From Azolla caroliniana (taxonomy: Eukaryota; Polypodiophyta), in NCBI GenBank assembly GCA_043228905.1, contig JBHGNT010000013.1, positions 2,790,001 through 2,854,000 of the forward strand: a stretch of 64,000 bases of DNA, in the 5' to 3' direction. Shown in pieces: positions 33,059-44,373 of this stretch (within the stretch, counting starts at the first letter, position 1; each line of letters starts with the position of its first letter). A model generated the notes under the pieces. That model ran no database searches, was not told where the DNA came from, and saw only the letters and a program-made list of their open reading frames with translations. The position numbers were made by a program, and so were the translations under genes.

Positions 33059-33505
33059 TGTAAAAGTTACGTGCGGAAGTGTAGACACAACTAGCTCAGC
33101 CGGATAGCAATAGAAAAAATAGAAACAAAGGTTTAATGGAAGCTTGAGAATACACAATACGCAAGAGAGACAGAGAGAGCAGAACGTAAACTCTATTTCA
33201 AAATAAACTCAATACTTTGTACATACAATTGCGGTATAGAGAACTTTTTATGCAAGTCCTTAAAGGATTGACAGAAGTACTAACAAGTACTTCAATGCTC
33301 GTACCGAGTGAGTGACACTAACTCCTAAAAATATGCCTACATACTAGGCAAAAATCGTAGGCCTCTAATGGCCTACCGGTTACACTGATCTGGATTACGA
33401 TCCGGCTCTTGGTTCCGGATGCGGATTTGCTTCCTTGTTCCGGATACCGATCCGGCTCTGGCTTGCTCAACCGATCCGGATCATGTTGAGCTTGTCCGCT
33501 CAACA
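33059..33505 (-). repeat. 5' LTR of Copia-3
   Basis: Complete, 447 bp. Plus-orientation text runs TGTAAAAGTTACG to CCGCTCAACA. It aligns with the three 3' LTR pieces and more distantly with the LTRs of Copia-2 and Copia-6. Confidence 0.88.
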
Positions 33506-33626
33506 CATATCAACCTAAGGCACAACAAGGGAAAGCATATGCTTTATTATAATTCTTGTATATGGAACCTTGATTTGGTGAGCTTGCCTTTGAGCATCAG
33601 AATCAAATTCTTTTGGGGTCGGGTTG
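33506..33626 (+). pseudogene. Gypsy-4, middle piece between Copia-3 and Copia-6
   Basis: The RNase H end interrupted at 20336 resumes here as YQPKAQQGKAYALL, a decayed form of the conserved YQPG...ADALSR motif. Its first five bases catat (33506-33510) pair with caaat at 20332-20336 as the duplication made by Copia-3. Its last five bases ggttg (33622-33626) are one copy of the Copia-6 duplication. Confidence 0.6.
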
Positions 33627-34040
33627 TGTGAACGATTACTTGTGGAAGCATTAGAAAATAGAGAAAGTAGGGAATACACAGAGTACACGGGAGAGATAGA
33701 GAGAGAAGAACGTAAAGGCTATATTCAAAACGATATATTCACTCTGTCATTACAACTGTGCTCAGTAGCACTATTTATACAAGTCCTCGTGGGACTGACA
33801 GAAGTACCGCGTACTTCAATGCTCACACGAGCATCTGACACTTACTACGAGACTATAATTGCCTAGTAGTCTAAACTAATACTAGGCTTCCGGTTACCAA
33901 TTGGATCCGGCTAACCGGCTCACTAGCTCATCGGTTCTGTTGCTTGCCGGCTCGGTTGCTCACCAGCTTACCGATCCGTCTCGCTCACCGGCTCAAGCTT
34001 ATCCAGCCGATCCGGATCCAGTTGAGGTTGCCGCTCAACA
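33627..34040 (-). repeat. 3' LTR of Copia-6
   Basis: 414 bp, TGTGAACGATTACTTG to CCGCTCAACA in plus orientation, followed by a polypurine tract (CTCCCCCTCAAG, 34041-34052). About 20 bp longer than the partner because of extra CCGGCTCA-type repeats in U3. Confidence 0.9.
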
Positions 34041-34052
34041 CTCCCCCTCAAG

Positions 34053-34593
34053 CTCAACTTGAGGTTGGATCCTAGTGTCCTTCTCTATGGCAGTCGGTTC
34101 TTCCAACCGACTTCTCCTGGTGTCGCTCCGCCTTGCTCGCGCTCCTCGTCCAGTCCGGTTCTATTTGCCGCGACCCCTCTTGTTCTGCGTGCCTCGACCT
34201 CCTCGGTCAGTATGTCTGCTCAATAGGCCCCTCTCAGCTCCTCCGCTGCTATGACTCCGGCGCTTGCCGATCCATTGGTTCTGTCGGTTCCTCCACGATG
34301 GCATCGACTTTCATTGCATCCGTGTCTGCTTGGCCTCCAGTTGATTCGGTTCATCCGAATTCGTCTGTTGGTCCGAATTGGCTGTCCGCGATTCATTCCA
34401 GCTCTTGTCCGAGTTGGTATCCTCCAACTCGTGTTTCGGTTTAAGGCCCTTCACCACATAAGACCACATCCGGGTCTTGGCCTTGCTTCCATCCTCAGCT
34501 TCTTCGCCTCCTTGTCTTCCCCTCGTCCGGTTTTTCCCTTACCGGTGTCGGCAACAGTCTCTTTGCCTTTGCCCGTTCCGATGTCTTTGCCCG
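34053..34593 (-). other. Post-pol tail region of Copia-6
   Basis: About 540 bp between the pol end and the LTR-adjacent polypurine tract. In one minus frame it reads GSKAKTRMWSYVVKGL and, about 45 codons on, DEPNQLEAKQTRM, matching the Copia-3 tail. That frame is offset by one from the pol frame, which runs on to a stop near 34451. So either decay has shifted the frame or the tail was a separate overlapping frame. Function unknown. Confidence 0.5.
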
Positions 34594-34607
34594 TTCTCCC
34601 CCTCAAG
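34594..34607 (-). other. Upstream polypurine tract-like motif of Copia-6
   Basis: Minus strand CTTGAGGGGGAGAA, encoding the HLRGR end of pol, about 550 bp before the LTR-adjacent tract. It is the same arrangement as in Copia-2. Confidence 0.6.
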
Positions 34608-37600
34608 TGTGGCACATCGAGATGCTGAACACCAAGCATTTCGGTGAAGTGTTGCAACTTGTCCGATCTGAGTGGTTTGGTGAAGATGTCGGCAACTTGC
34701 CAATCCGTGTGAAAATACCGAAGTTCAACCTCACCACTCAGGACACGCTCACGCACGAAGTGATAGTGCACTTCTATGTGCTTTGTGCGATCATGGAATA
34801 CGGGGTTCTTGGCGAGTTGCATGCTGCTTATGTTGTCGCAGTAGATCAGAATCGGGGTCAGTACCTCGATCCATAGGTCTTGTAGCAGTCGCCGAAGCCA
34901 AATAGCTTCACAGGTGGCAATGGTAGCGCTCCGATACTCAGCCTCAGTGCTCGACAGAGCAAGTGTTGGCTACTTTTTGCTGCTCCACGCAACAGTCGCG
35001 CTACCTAGGGAAAACATGTAACCGGAGGTTGATTGGCGATCTGATGCATCGCCGGCCTAGTCAGCATCCGTGTAACCGACGAGCTCTTCGGGTATACCTC
35101 GCCGTATAAAAGTCCCCGGTCCTTCGTGCCGCTGACATACCGCAATATCCTTTGCGCGCACTGAAGGTGCTCCACAGTCGGCTTTTGCATGAACTGACTT
35201 ATCATTCTGACTGGATAGCTAATGTCGGTTCGCGTGATAGTCAAGTAAATAAGTCTTCCGACAATCTGTCGGAACCGTTGCTTGTTGCAGGCCGGTCTGG
35301 AGTTGGGACGAAGCTTTTGGTTTTGGTCCAAGGGTGTGGAGACAGGTCGACATTCTGTCATGCCAAACTTGTACAACATATTCAAGACGTAATGTCGTTG
35401 TGAGAGCAATATGTTGTCCGGGGTTCGGATCACCTCGATCCCTAGAAAATAATGAAGGTCCCCCAGATCCTTCATCTCAAATGCGTCCGACGATTGGGAC
35501 ACCCGGTCCGGTGATGACTAGATCATCAACATACAGCAGTATACATACCAGACTGGGTGAGCCTTGCCGGATGAACAATGAAGAGTCCGATTTAGAGGCC
35601 ACAAACCCCATCTTACACAATCGGTGCGTGATCTTCGCATTCCAAGCTCGAGGGGCTTGCTTCAGGCCGTACAACGACTTCTTCAGCCGGCATACCACCG
35701 ACTTGTTCATCTCCAATTGAAAACCGGGAGGCTGAGTCATAAAGACTTCTTCTTCAAGATTACCTTGAAGAAATGCATTCTTCACATCCACTTGATGAAG
35801 ATGCCAGCCCCTTGCCGCAGCAACCGCCAACACCACTTGAACAGTCGTCATCTTCGCTGTAGGAGCGAAGGTCTCGTCGTAGTCGATTCCGTGGGTCTGC
35901 GCATACCCCTTCGCCACTAACCGGGCTTTATACCGGTTAATAGAATCGTCGGCGTTGTACTTTACCTTGTATATCCACTTGCATCCGATCGGTTTACAGT
36001 GACGAGGAGAGTCAACTAGGTCCCATGTCTTGTTGACATCAAGTGCCTGCATTTCTTCCTCCATAGCGGCACGCCAATTTGCGTCCTTGGGCGCTTTTGC
36101 GTAGCTCTCCAGCTCACGCACTTCCGCCACCTTAGTCATGTAGGCATAGTGATGCGCCATGTACTCATTGTACTCGTACCGCTTGACGGGATCCTTCTGG
36201 CGGGTGGATCAACGTAACTCACCGTTACTCAGTTTGAGGCCCTTCTTGGCAGGTTCGGTCTTCATTGCCGAAGATTCGCCTTTCTCCTTGCCGGAGTTGG
36301 ATGCACACCGATCGGACTCATCGTTGCCAATTTCGAATTCTGGCATTTTCTTCTTCCCCTTCTCTTTGCGCATGAACCGTCTCCTCGGTTCCTTGCGCGG
36401 GGAGTGCACGGCAGAGTCTCCACTACTCGCCGGTTCCTCATCGGACTGGTCAGATTGACTCAGTCTCTCGTTCAGCCCACTCAATTAGAACGATTCCGGA
36501 ATCTCTCATCCTGAGTGCACACTTCATCATCCTCTACTTGGGCCGGTTCAGGCTCACTAGCCTCATCCACCGACGTCGGGTCAGATTTGGATGTCAGAGT
36601 CGGTAAGGAGTACCATGATGCTGATTCATCAAACTCGATATCTCGACTGACTCAGACCTACCTTGTCCGGGGGTTATAACACTTATAACCCTTTTGCTCT
36701 TGAGCATACCCGACTAGGATGCATTTTTCCGATTTTGCATCCAACTTCCTTCACTTCTCATCCGGTACATGCACATATGCAATGCTACCGAAGATCTTAA
36801 GGTGTCTCAAATTCGGCTTCCGCCCGAAATATAGCTCGTGAGCTAACACCTTGTCACCGATCCGGTTCTGGATGTAGACAACCGTTCGGACTGCCTCTGC
36901 CCAGTAGAATTTGGGCATGCTCTTCTCCTCCAGCATTGCCCTTGCCGCATCGATAAGCGACCGGTTCATCCTCTCGGCAACACCGTTCTGTTGCGTTGTG
37001 TATCTGCAGCTGAACTCTCGCCGAATTCCCGTTTGTTGCAGATAACTGTTGAATTGGCCAAAAAAGTATTCTTTCCCGCCATCTGACCGCAGGCATTTGA
37101 TCTTCCTCTCCGATTCCCGTTCCGCCATGCTTTGGAGACTCCGGAAACATTCAAAGACTTCACTCTTCCGGTTAATGAGGAAGATCCATGTGTGCCGCGT
37201 ATAGTCGTCGGTGAGGGAGACGAAATATCGACTCCCGCCAAGACTAACATTCTGTGCCGGTCCCCACACATCCGAATGGATTAGATCGAGCTTGTTACGG
37301 CTCTAGTTACGTTCGGTAGGGAATGGAAGCCGGTGTTGCTTTCCGAGTTTGCAGGCTTCACATACTTGGGCCTTCCGGCCGCTGAACTTCGGCAAACCGA
37401 AAACAACTTGTTTCGTTTGCAGGTCTTGAAGCCTCCGGTAATTGATGTGGCCTATCCACTTGTGCTACAGGTCGATGTATGATTCGACCTTCTGTCCTTT
37501 TGCAAACAGAGCGGTGCCAAGGTCATTGGTGTCGAGGATAAGCATCCTCCCGTCTCTCTGCCCTTGCGCAATAATCTGGCCCTCTTCCTCGATGAAGCAC

Positions 37601-37623
37601 CCAAGGTGCATAAACCGCACCTG
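34608..37623 (-). pseudogene. Copia-6 integrase, reverse transcriptase and RNase H
   Basis: Left of Copia-7 the pol continues with MQVRFMHLGCFIEEEGQIIAQG and the zinc-binding block (about 37320-37460). The integrase core (36751-37269) has SLTDDYTRHTWIF, RSDGGKEYF with a catalytic aspartate and QNGVAERMNRSL with the catalytic glutamate. The linker (36209-36484) is basic and serine-rich. The reverse transcriptase (35477-36160) has WIYKVKYNADDS, HQVDVKNAFLQGN and YVDDLVITG, then a frameshift into SSDAFEMKDLGDLHYFLG (35005-35502). RNase H ends with QLAKNPVFHDRTKHIEVHYH and VADIFTKPL (34451-34822). Catalytic motifs are intact, but frameshifts and stops (for example near 35500 and 36485) inactivate it. 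Confidence 0.87.
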
Positions 37624-37628
37624 CATCC

Positions 37629-37900
37629 TGTCAAGAACTACACGCTCCCGATGAACAATGCTTGGCCACAACCAAGCTTAGAATCAAACACAGAAAGCGA
37701 GAATGAATGCACGACACAATGGAGAGAAGAGTACACAGGACGTTTACGTGGAAAACCCAAACACGGGAAAAACCACGACAGTACACTGACTGCTAACTAT
37801 CACTATGTAACAATATACAATAGATGAACACAGAGGCAATGACCTCTTGTTCACTGTCTTTGCCACAGGCGGCGGTTATAACAGAGATACAAACTCTTCG

Positions 37901-37931
<31 letters not shown>

Positions 37932-38383
37932 GTACACTGTTGCGCTCTAATCTTGCGCCAACAAGAATGACAACAACTTGCTCTAAGTTTGCCCTAAGTC
38001 ATATTTATACTAATATGAATTTTTGACTATTTACAAATATAGCCCCGATGGAATCTCAGAAAACATATTTACGAATATGTCCCTTCATCCAGTGAGCACT
38101 TCACACTGGGCCTTCACAATCCAGCTCTTGCCGGGTACTCGTCATCCGGTTCTCACTGGGTCTTCCGTTGCTGGGTACTTGTCATCTGGTTCTCATCGGG
38201 TCTTCCGTTTCCGGGTACTTGTCATCCGGTTCACACCGGGTCTTCCGTAGCCGGATACTTGTCATCCGGTTCTCACCGGGTCTTCTGTAGTCGGGTACTC
38301 CACATCCGGTTTCGGCCTCGGTCTAATTTGCTCATCAGTATTGTTCTTTTCACTTCCCATCCGGGGGGACCTGTTTCCTAACA
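37629..38383 (-). repeat. 3' LTR of Copia-7
   Basis: 755 bp, plus-orientation TGTCAAGAACTAC to GTTTCCTAACA. It has a U3 minisatellite (about 38138-38310) of four and a half 39-40 bp units containing CATCCGGTTCTCACCGGGTC, and a (CT)n run near 37905-37930. A polypurine tract (AACTCCCCTTTCTCTCC, plus strand) follows at 38384. Confidence 0.9.
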
Positions 38384-41364
38384 AACTCCCCTTTCTCTCC
38401 GGCATGGGATGTCTAACTAGTCCGATCCGCTTTTGGCATGCATCCAGCTTGTTGGGTATCAGTACAATGGTCAGCATATCTGACCTGTTCTCGGCCGTGT
38501 GAATCTTCGTCACCGCGAACTCCTGGTCATCTACTCTTTCCCGGATCCAGTGATACCTCTGCTGGATATACTTCGTCCGGGAATGGTATGCCACATTCTT
38601 AGCAAGGTGGATGGCACTTTGACTGTTGCAATAGAGTTGGTATTCATCTTGCCGGATAGCGAGCTCTCCGATGAAGTCCTTCATCCATAATATTTCCTTG
38701 CTGGCTTCCACAACCGCCATGTACTCCGCCTCCGTGGTTGACAGCGCAACCGTCTTCTATAGCCTCGACTGCCACGAAACAGCTCCCCCTGCATATGTCA
38801 TTACATACTCGGATGTAGATCGGCTGGTATCTACATCAGCCGACATGTCCGAATTGGTGAAACCGTCAAGTTGAGGTTTTCTAGAGTTGAATCGGAGACA
38901 CATATTTGAAGTGCCCTTCAAGTACAGGAGTATCCATTTGACCGCGTTCCAGTGCTCTTTGTTGAGATTGCTCATAAATAGGCTCACCACTCCGACTGCG
39001 TATCCTATATCCGATCGGGTATACACCATTGCGTACATTAAGCTCCCGATGGCAGAAGCATATGGAACCTTCATCATATCAGCCTTCTTTGCTTTCGTCT
39101 TCGGGCTTTGCTTACCGGATAATCTGCAGTTTGCCGGGAGTGTCGATCCGACCGGTTTCGCTTCTAACATGTTGAACCGCTAAAGCACCTTTGTCACGTA
39201 TTTCTCCTGTGACAACCACAATTGCTTCGTTGGCCGGTTCCGGATGATATACATCCCCAGCATCTGTCTTGTCGGGCCCAAGTCTTTCATTGAGAAAGTT
39301 CGGTTGAGAGCCTTCTTAAGCATCCGTATTTTGGCTTGGTCCCGTCCAACGATCAACATGTGATCCACGTACAGAAGGAGTATCAGGAAGTCGCCTCCTT
39401 CGAGCTTCTTCACAAACATGCAGTGATCGGCCTGCATCTTGTGGTACCCTTGATCGGTCATGAATGAGTCGAACTTCCGGTACCATTGTCGGGGAGCCTG
39501 CTTTAGTCCGTACAGGCTCTTCTTCAACCGGAAAACCAGGTGGTCCTTCCCTTTCTCCACGAATCCTTTCGGTTGCTGCATGTAGATCTCCTCTTTGAGG
39601 TTATCGTGAAGGAATGCCATCTTCACGTCCAGCTGCTCTACCTCGAGGTCCATGCTTGCCGCTATACTCAGCACCGTCCAGATGGAGGTCATCTTTACTA
39701 CCGGGGAAAATATCTCGTCGAAGTCTACGCCCTTCTTCTGCTGAAACCCCTTCACCACGATCCTGGCTTTGTATCTCGAGGGGTTGCCGACATCTCCCGG
39801 TTTCAACTTGTACACCCACTTGTTTCGGAGTACCCGCTTTCCTTTCGGCAACTCCACCAATTCGTACGTATGGTTCTCATGCAGGGAATCCATCTCATCC
39901 TGCATGGAACTTAACCATTTGCGGCTCTGGGTGTCACTTTTAGCTTCCTCGAAGCTTTTACGGCTCCCCCTCATCGGTCAGCAGCACATGCTCTGCATTC
40001 GGAAATCTCCGGGGGGCCCTTCTCTCTCTGAGAGGATATCTACGTCTTTGGGCTTCGGTAACCGGCTCCTCCATTTGCTCTTCATCCGAATCCGATTTGG
40101 GGTCTTGGCCAATTCCGGTTTCAGCTTCCTCTACATCCTCTTCTGCTGGTTCGGTATCCTCACCTTTAACGGCTGGTTCCTCGAGTGCTAACCGGTCTCT
40201 TGCCAGTTGGGTCTGCTCATCGTAGAATCGATCCTTACCGGTTGACTCGGAGTTCATTATCTTCTTCTCCGACTCCCAATCAACGAGCGTCTTGTCCTCC
40301 ATGAAGATAATATCTCAACTTCGGAATACCTCCTTGTTGGCCAGGTCCCACACTCGGTAGCCGAACTCATCGACGCATTAACCGAGTAGTATGCATGGCC
40401 GGGTCTTTGGATCCAACTTTCCTCTCGGGTCCTTAGCAACATGCACATACGCAAGACACCCGAATACTTTCATATGCCGGTAGGACACTTCCTTACCGGT
40501 CCAGACTCTTTGTGGTGTGTCTCCGTCCAAGGGTACTGAGGGTGATCTGTTTATCACATATGTCATCGTCGACAGTGCCTCAAGCCAAAACTTCTTGGGT
40601 ATTTTTGCATGCGCCAGCATACTCCGGACCCTCTCCATTATGGTGTGGTTCATCCTCTCGGCCAGCTCGTTTAGTTCCGGCGTCTTCGGCACGGTAAATT
40701 CGAGCCAGATTCCCTTCGAGCAACAGAACTCCTCGAACTGCCCCCGGTATTCACCTCCGTTATCTGCTCGAACCTCCTTCAGCTTCCGGCCGGTTTCTCT
40801 TTCCACTCTCGCGTGGAGCTCTTTGAAGACGGATAGCACCTGATCCTTCGTCTTCAACGGTGTGGCCCACAGCTTCCGGCTGTGGTCATCTATGAACGTC
40901 ACGAAGTACTGTGCTCCTGCATGTGACTTCGTGTTCACTTGACACACATCAGTATGCACCAACTCCAGTGGTGCATTACGTCTCATCGGTGGCCATGGTC
41001 GGAAGGAGGTCCGATTTTTTTTACCGGTCAGACAATCAGTGCACTTCTCTAAGTGCATGTTCTTCACTGGAATGAGGTTATCATTTGCAAGCCTCTTCAT
41101 CCCCTTCTCGCTCATGTGACACAACCTTTTGTGCCACAGCTCACCGGCAGTGTCGGATGCCACGTTCACTTCCTCCGGACATAACCGGGCATTCATCAGG
41201 TACAACGTGTTTACCTTCCGGGCCCGCGCCACAATCAGGCTCCCTTTGCTGAACTTCATAACACCGTTCCGGATGCTACCCGTGTAGTCTTCGTCATCTA
41301 GCCGATCGGCTGATATCAGGTTCAGATGAACCTCCGGAACGTGTCGAACACCCTTCAACAGCAA
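38384..41364 (-). pseudogene. Copia-7 integrase, reverse transcriptase and RNase H
   Basis: The integrase frame (40378-41364) starts just inside the deletion joint and has HKRLCHMSEKGMK ... CTDCLTGK, HTDVCQVN, RADNGGEYRGQ and ELNELAERMN, that is the zinc module and all three catalytic residues. The acidic linker (39958-40302) and reverse transcriptase (39180-39974) follow with RYKARIVVKGFQQKKGVDF, QLDVKMAFLHDN and SLYGLKQAPRQWY. The catalytic YVDD reads YVDH. The RNase H parts (38757-39170, 38262-38720) contain GFTNSDMSADVDTS and YCNSQSAIHLAKN, with DS changed to NS. Stops at about 38757, 39180 and 40380 break the frame. Confidence 0.87.
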
Positions 41365-41815
41365 CTTGCATCCGGTTGGTGTTGGCTAGTACCTCATCAG
41401 AAAGAGTTATTTCCAATGATGTTGCCTGGTGGATCAGACCCTGGAAGGCATTCATGTGCTCCGGCATGCTGGAGCCATCTTGGTACCGGAGTCTTACTAG
41501 CTTCCGAAATACTGAAACCTGATTGACAACATTTTTGTTCTGAAACATAATGCTGATCTTCTCCCAGAGCTCATGAGCCTTGCTCTCTTCATTGAAGTTT
41601 TTGTATAGACTCATGTCGATGAAGCACCGTATGTAAGCCGTTGTCTTCATGTGCATCACCTCCCATATCGCGGCGTCGATTTTGTCTGGTCTCTTGTCCC
41701 CGAATTGAACCGGCAGCCAAAGATCTTTAACCACGAGCATGTCCCTCATCTTCGACTTCCACACCGAATAGTTGGAGCCGGTGAGCTTGAACATGCCTCC
41801 CAACGAATCGTCCAT
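41365..41815 (-). pseudogene. Copia-7 gag, truncated by deletion
   Basis: It starts at 41815 (MDDSLGGMFKLTGSNYSVWK) and stays open through SLEITLSDEVLA, then jumps directly into the pol segment that reads PTGCKLLLKGVRHVPE in another frame (about 41385-41395). The rest of gag, the CCHC knuckle and the protease are missing compared with Copia-1. Confidence 0.87.
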
Positions 41816-41831
41816 TTTTCTGTGTCGCCTC

Positions 41832-41843
41832 GCTCTGATACCA
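41832..41843 (-). other. Primer binding site of Copia-7
   Basis: Minus strand TGGTATCAGAGC, a perfect initiator Met-tRNA match, three bases from the LTR. Confidence 0.9.
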
Positions 41844-41846
41844 CTT

Positions 41847-42635
41847 TATCAAGAACTAGACGCTCCTGATGAACAATGCTCGGCCACAACTAAGCTTAGA
41901 ATCAAACACAGAAAACGAGAATGAATGCACGAGACAATGGAGAGAAGAGTACACAGGATGTTTACGTGGAAAACCCAAACACGGGAAAAACCACGGCAGT
42001 CCATTGACTGCTAACTATCACTATGTAACAATATACAATAGATGAACACAGAGGCAACGACCTCTTGTTCACTGTCTTCGCCATAGGCGGTGGTTACAAC
42101 AGAGATACAAATTGTTCGTCTCTCTCTCTCTCTCTCTCTGTGTGTACACTGTTGCGCTCTAATCTTGCACCAACAAGAATGACAACAACTTGCTCTAAGT
42201 TTGCCCTAAGTCATATTTGTACTAATATGAATTTTCGGCTATTTACAAATATAGCCCCGATGGAATCTCAGAAAACATATTTACGAATATGTCCCTTCAT
42301 CCGGTGAGCACTTCACACCGGGCCTTCACCATCCAGCTCTTGCCGGGTACTCGTCATCCGGTGAGCACCGGGTCTTCCGTAACCGGGTATTCGTCATCCG
42401 GTTCTCACCGGGTCTTCCGTTGCCGAGTAATTGTCATCTGGTTCTTACCGGGTCTTCCGTTTCCGGGTACTTGTCATCCGGTTCTGACTGGGTCTTCCGT
42501 AGCTGGGTACTTGTCATCCGGTTCTCACCGGGTCTTCCGTAGCCGGGTACTCCACATCCGGTTTCGGCCTCGGCCTAATTTGCTCATCAGTACTGTTCTT
42601 TTCACTTCCCATCCGGAGGGACCTGTTTCCTAACA
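41847..42635 (-). repeat. 5' LTR of Copia-7
   Basis: 789 bp. The U3 minisatellite (about 42338-42560) has five and a half units, one more than the 3' LTR. The terminal TG is mutated to TA. Otherwise it is similar to the partner, with scattered substitutions. Confidence 0.9.
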
Positions 42636-42640
42636 CATCC

Positions 42641-43889
42641 CCTGGTCGACGATCTGTCCGATTGACACCAGGTTCTTCATGATTGTCGGAACGTGTAATA
42701 CGTTCATCAGCGTCCCCTTCTGTCCGACGTGGCTCAAAGAGACTTCTCTAACGTGCACGATTGGGTGAGGAGTGTCGTCTCCGGTTTTGACTACTCCTGG
42801 TTGATCCGGTTTCTCCAAAAAGGAGAACCACTCTTTGTGGCTCGTCATGTGGTTCGACGCACCAGAATCAACATACCACACTTCCTCCAATTTGGAAGTA
42901 GTCTTCTTCATCAAGTTTGCCTCGTGCTTCATCACCAAGGCTGGCCCGTTATAGTTCTTCGATCCTCCCGATCCCTTCGTGTAGTGCGAGCTTTGCCGAC
43001 CATCCTTTTCGGCCTTGCCGGATCCGGATTTGATTGAATCGGCCCGCTTTCTCCAGCACTCGCTTTCTCTGTGGCCCTTCTTGCCACAGTACCAACATTC
43101 CGTTGCAGATTTGTCTTGCCGGCCTCCGGCACCGCCTTGACTCCCCCTGCCTGTGGAAGTCCCGGAACTGATGTCGGCACGTTCTCTATGCCTTCATTCT
43201 TGCTCTTGCCGGCCGCTTCCATTGCATGCCGACCCACCTCGTTCACCATGCCCACGGGACCGATCCACCTCCGTGTACAACATCCGGCTGTCAGTGGGTG
43301 CGCTAGTTGACGCACCGTCGTGGTTCTCCTCTACAAGGAGCCTCGACTGTAAGTCGAAAAATGACGGCGTATTCTCCCTTGTACACACCACCGTTCAAAA
43401 CACTTTGAACTTCGACGCCAGGCCCCCAAGACAGACCCGAACCATCTCGTCTTCCTCTACGGTAATGTTGATAGAGGCAAGCGAGTCACAGATCTCTTTG
43501 ATCTGGGCCGTGTAATCCGCCACCGACATGTCCTTCTGTCAGACATTGCTCAACTCCTGTCGGAGTTGCAGCTTCTGGGCCGTAGTGCTCGCGGTGAAAA
43601 CCTTCTTCAGGTTCCCCCAAGCCTCCTTCGGCGTCTTGGCGTCTGGGATGTGGCTTAGCAGCTGGTCTCCGACACTGGACGTGAAGCAGTACATCACTCT
43701 GCTTGCCGATTGTTCCCACACTGGGAACTCCTTATATGCCGCATCAGGTGTTGTTTCGTTGGCTCCTTCGACGAAACTCCAGTAGCGATGCCCAAGCAGA
43801 TACTGGTGCATCTTGTACGACGAAGATGCGTAGTTGGATCTGTCGAGTTTCTCCAAGAGGGGCGAGCTAGCCATTCCTCTATCCATCAC
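42641..43889 (-). pseudogene. Copia-6 gag and protease
   Basis: Gag starts at 43889 (MMDRGMASS; the next ATG, at 43886, is equally possible) and runs to a stop at about 43537: LLGHRYWSFVEGANETTPD, SSVGDQLLSHIPDAKTPKEAWG, KLQLRQELSNV. After the stop the frame continues (DMSVADYTAQIKEICDSLASINIT), then a frameshifted RNA-binding region with a C-W-Y-C-G-K-K zinc knuckle at about 43075-43100. The protease follows at about 42860-42885 (WYVDSGASNHMTSHKEW) and ends in MKNLVSIGQIVDQGM, where Copia-7 is inserted. Confidence 0.82.
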
Positions 43890-43967
43890 TTCTCTGTCTG
43901 TTGTTCTTACGACCTGTTAGGGTTTGCTTTCAAGCGTTTGTCGGCCGCAGAGGTTCTCAACCATCAT

Positions 43968-43979
43968 GTTCTGATACCA
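43968..43979 (-). other. Primer binding site of Copia-6
   Basis: Minus strand TGGTATCAGAAC abutting the LTR. One mismatch to the initiator Met-tRNA site. Confidence 0.82.
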
Positions 43980-44373
43980 TGTGAACGATTACTTGTGGAA
44001 GTGTTAGAAAACAAAGAAAGTAGGGAATACACAGAACAGAGTACACGGGAGAGACAGAGAGAGCAGAACATAAAAGGTATATTCAAAATGATATATTCAC
44101 TCTATCATTACAACTGTGCTCAGTAGCACTATTTATACAAGTCCTCGTGGGACTGACAAAAGCACCGCGTACTTCAATGCTCACACGAGCATCTGACACT
44201 TACTACGAGACTATAATTGCCTAGTAGTCTAAACTAATACTAGGCTTCCGGTTACCGATTGGATCCGGCTAACCGGCTCCCCAGCTCACCGGCTCTGTTG
44301 CTTGCCGGCTCGGTTGCTCACCGGCTCAGGCTTATCTAGCCGATCTGACTCCAGTTGAGCTTGCCGCTCAACA
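43980..44373 (-). repeat. 5' LTR of Copia-6
   Basis: 394 bp, partner of 33627-34040 and followed by the duplication ggttg. The two LTRs are similar, with scattered substitutions and a 20-bp length difference in the CCGGCTCA repeats. Confidence 0.9.

Larger units (their letters stand above)
20337..33505 (-). mobile_element. Copia-3: decayed Copia element holding three insertions
   Basis: Both LTRs, primer binding site, gag start, protease, integrase/RT fusion, RNase H, tail and polypurine tract can be followed on the minus strand across 13.2 kb. It is interrupted by solo LTR-2 (20548-21174), Copia-4 (21204-26548) and Copia-5 (30120-32552). Duplication: caaat (20332-20336) and catat (33506-33510), one mismatch. 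Its gag and pol are close to those of Copia-6. Confidence 0.85.
37629..42635 (-). mobile_element. Copia-7: Copia element with a gag-protease deletion
   Basis: 5007 bp with the perfect duplication catcc (37624-37628 and 42636-42640), inserted in the Copia-6 protease. LTRs 755 and 789 bp. Pol is very close to Copia-9, whereas gag matches Copia-1. An internal deletion removes the zinc knuckle and protease, and the RT active site is mutated, so it cannot move by itself. Confidence 0.92.
33627..44373 (-). mobile_element. Copia-6: near-complete Copia element holding Copia-7
   Basis: Perfect duplication ggttg (33622-33626 and 44374-44378). LTRs of 414 and 394 bp, primer binding site, gag, protease, integrase, reverse transcriptase, RNase H, tail and polypurine tract are all present on the minus strand. 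Removing Copia-7 leaves about 5.7 kb. It is in the same broad family as Copia-2 and Copia-3. Confidence 0.92.
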
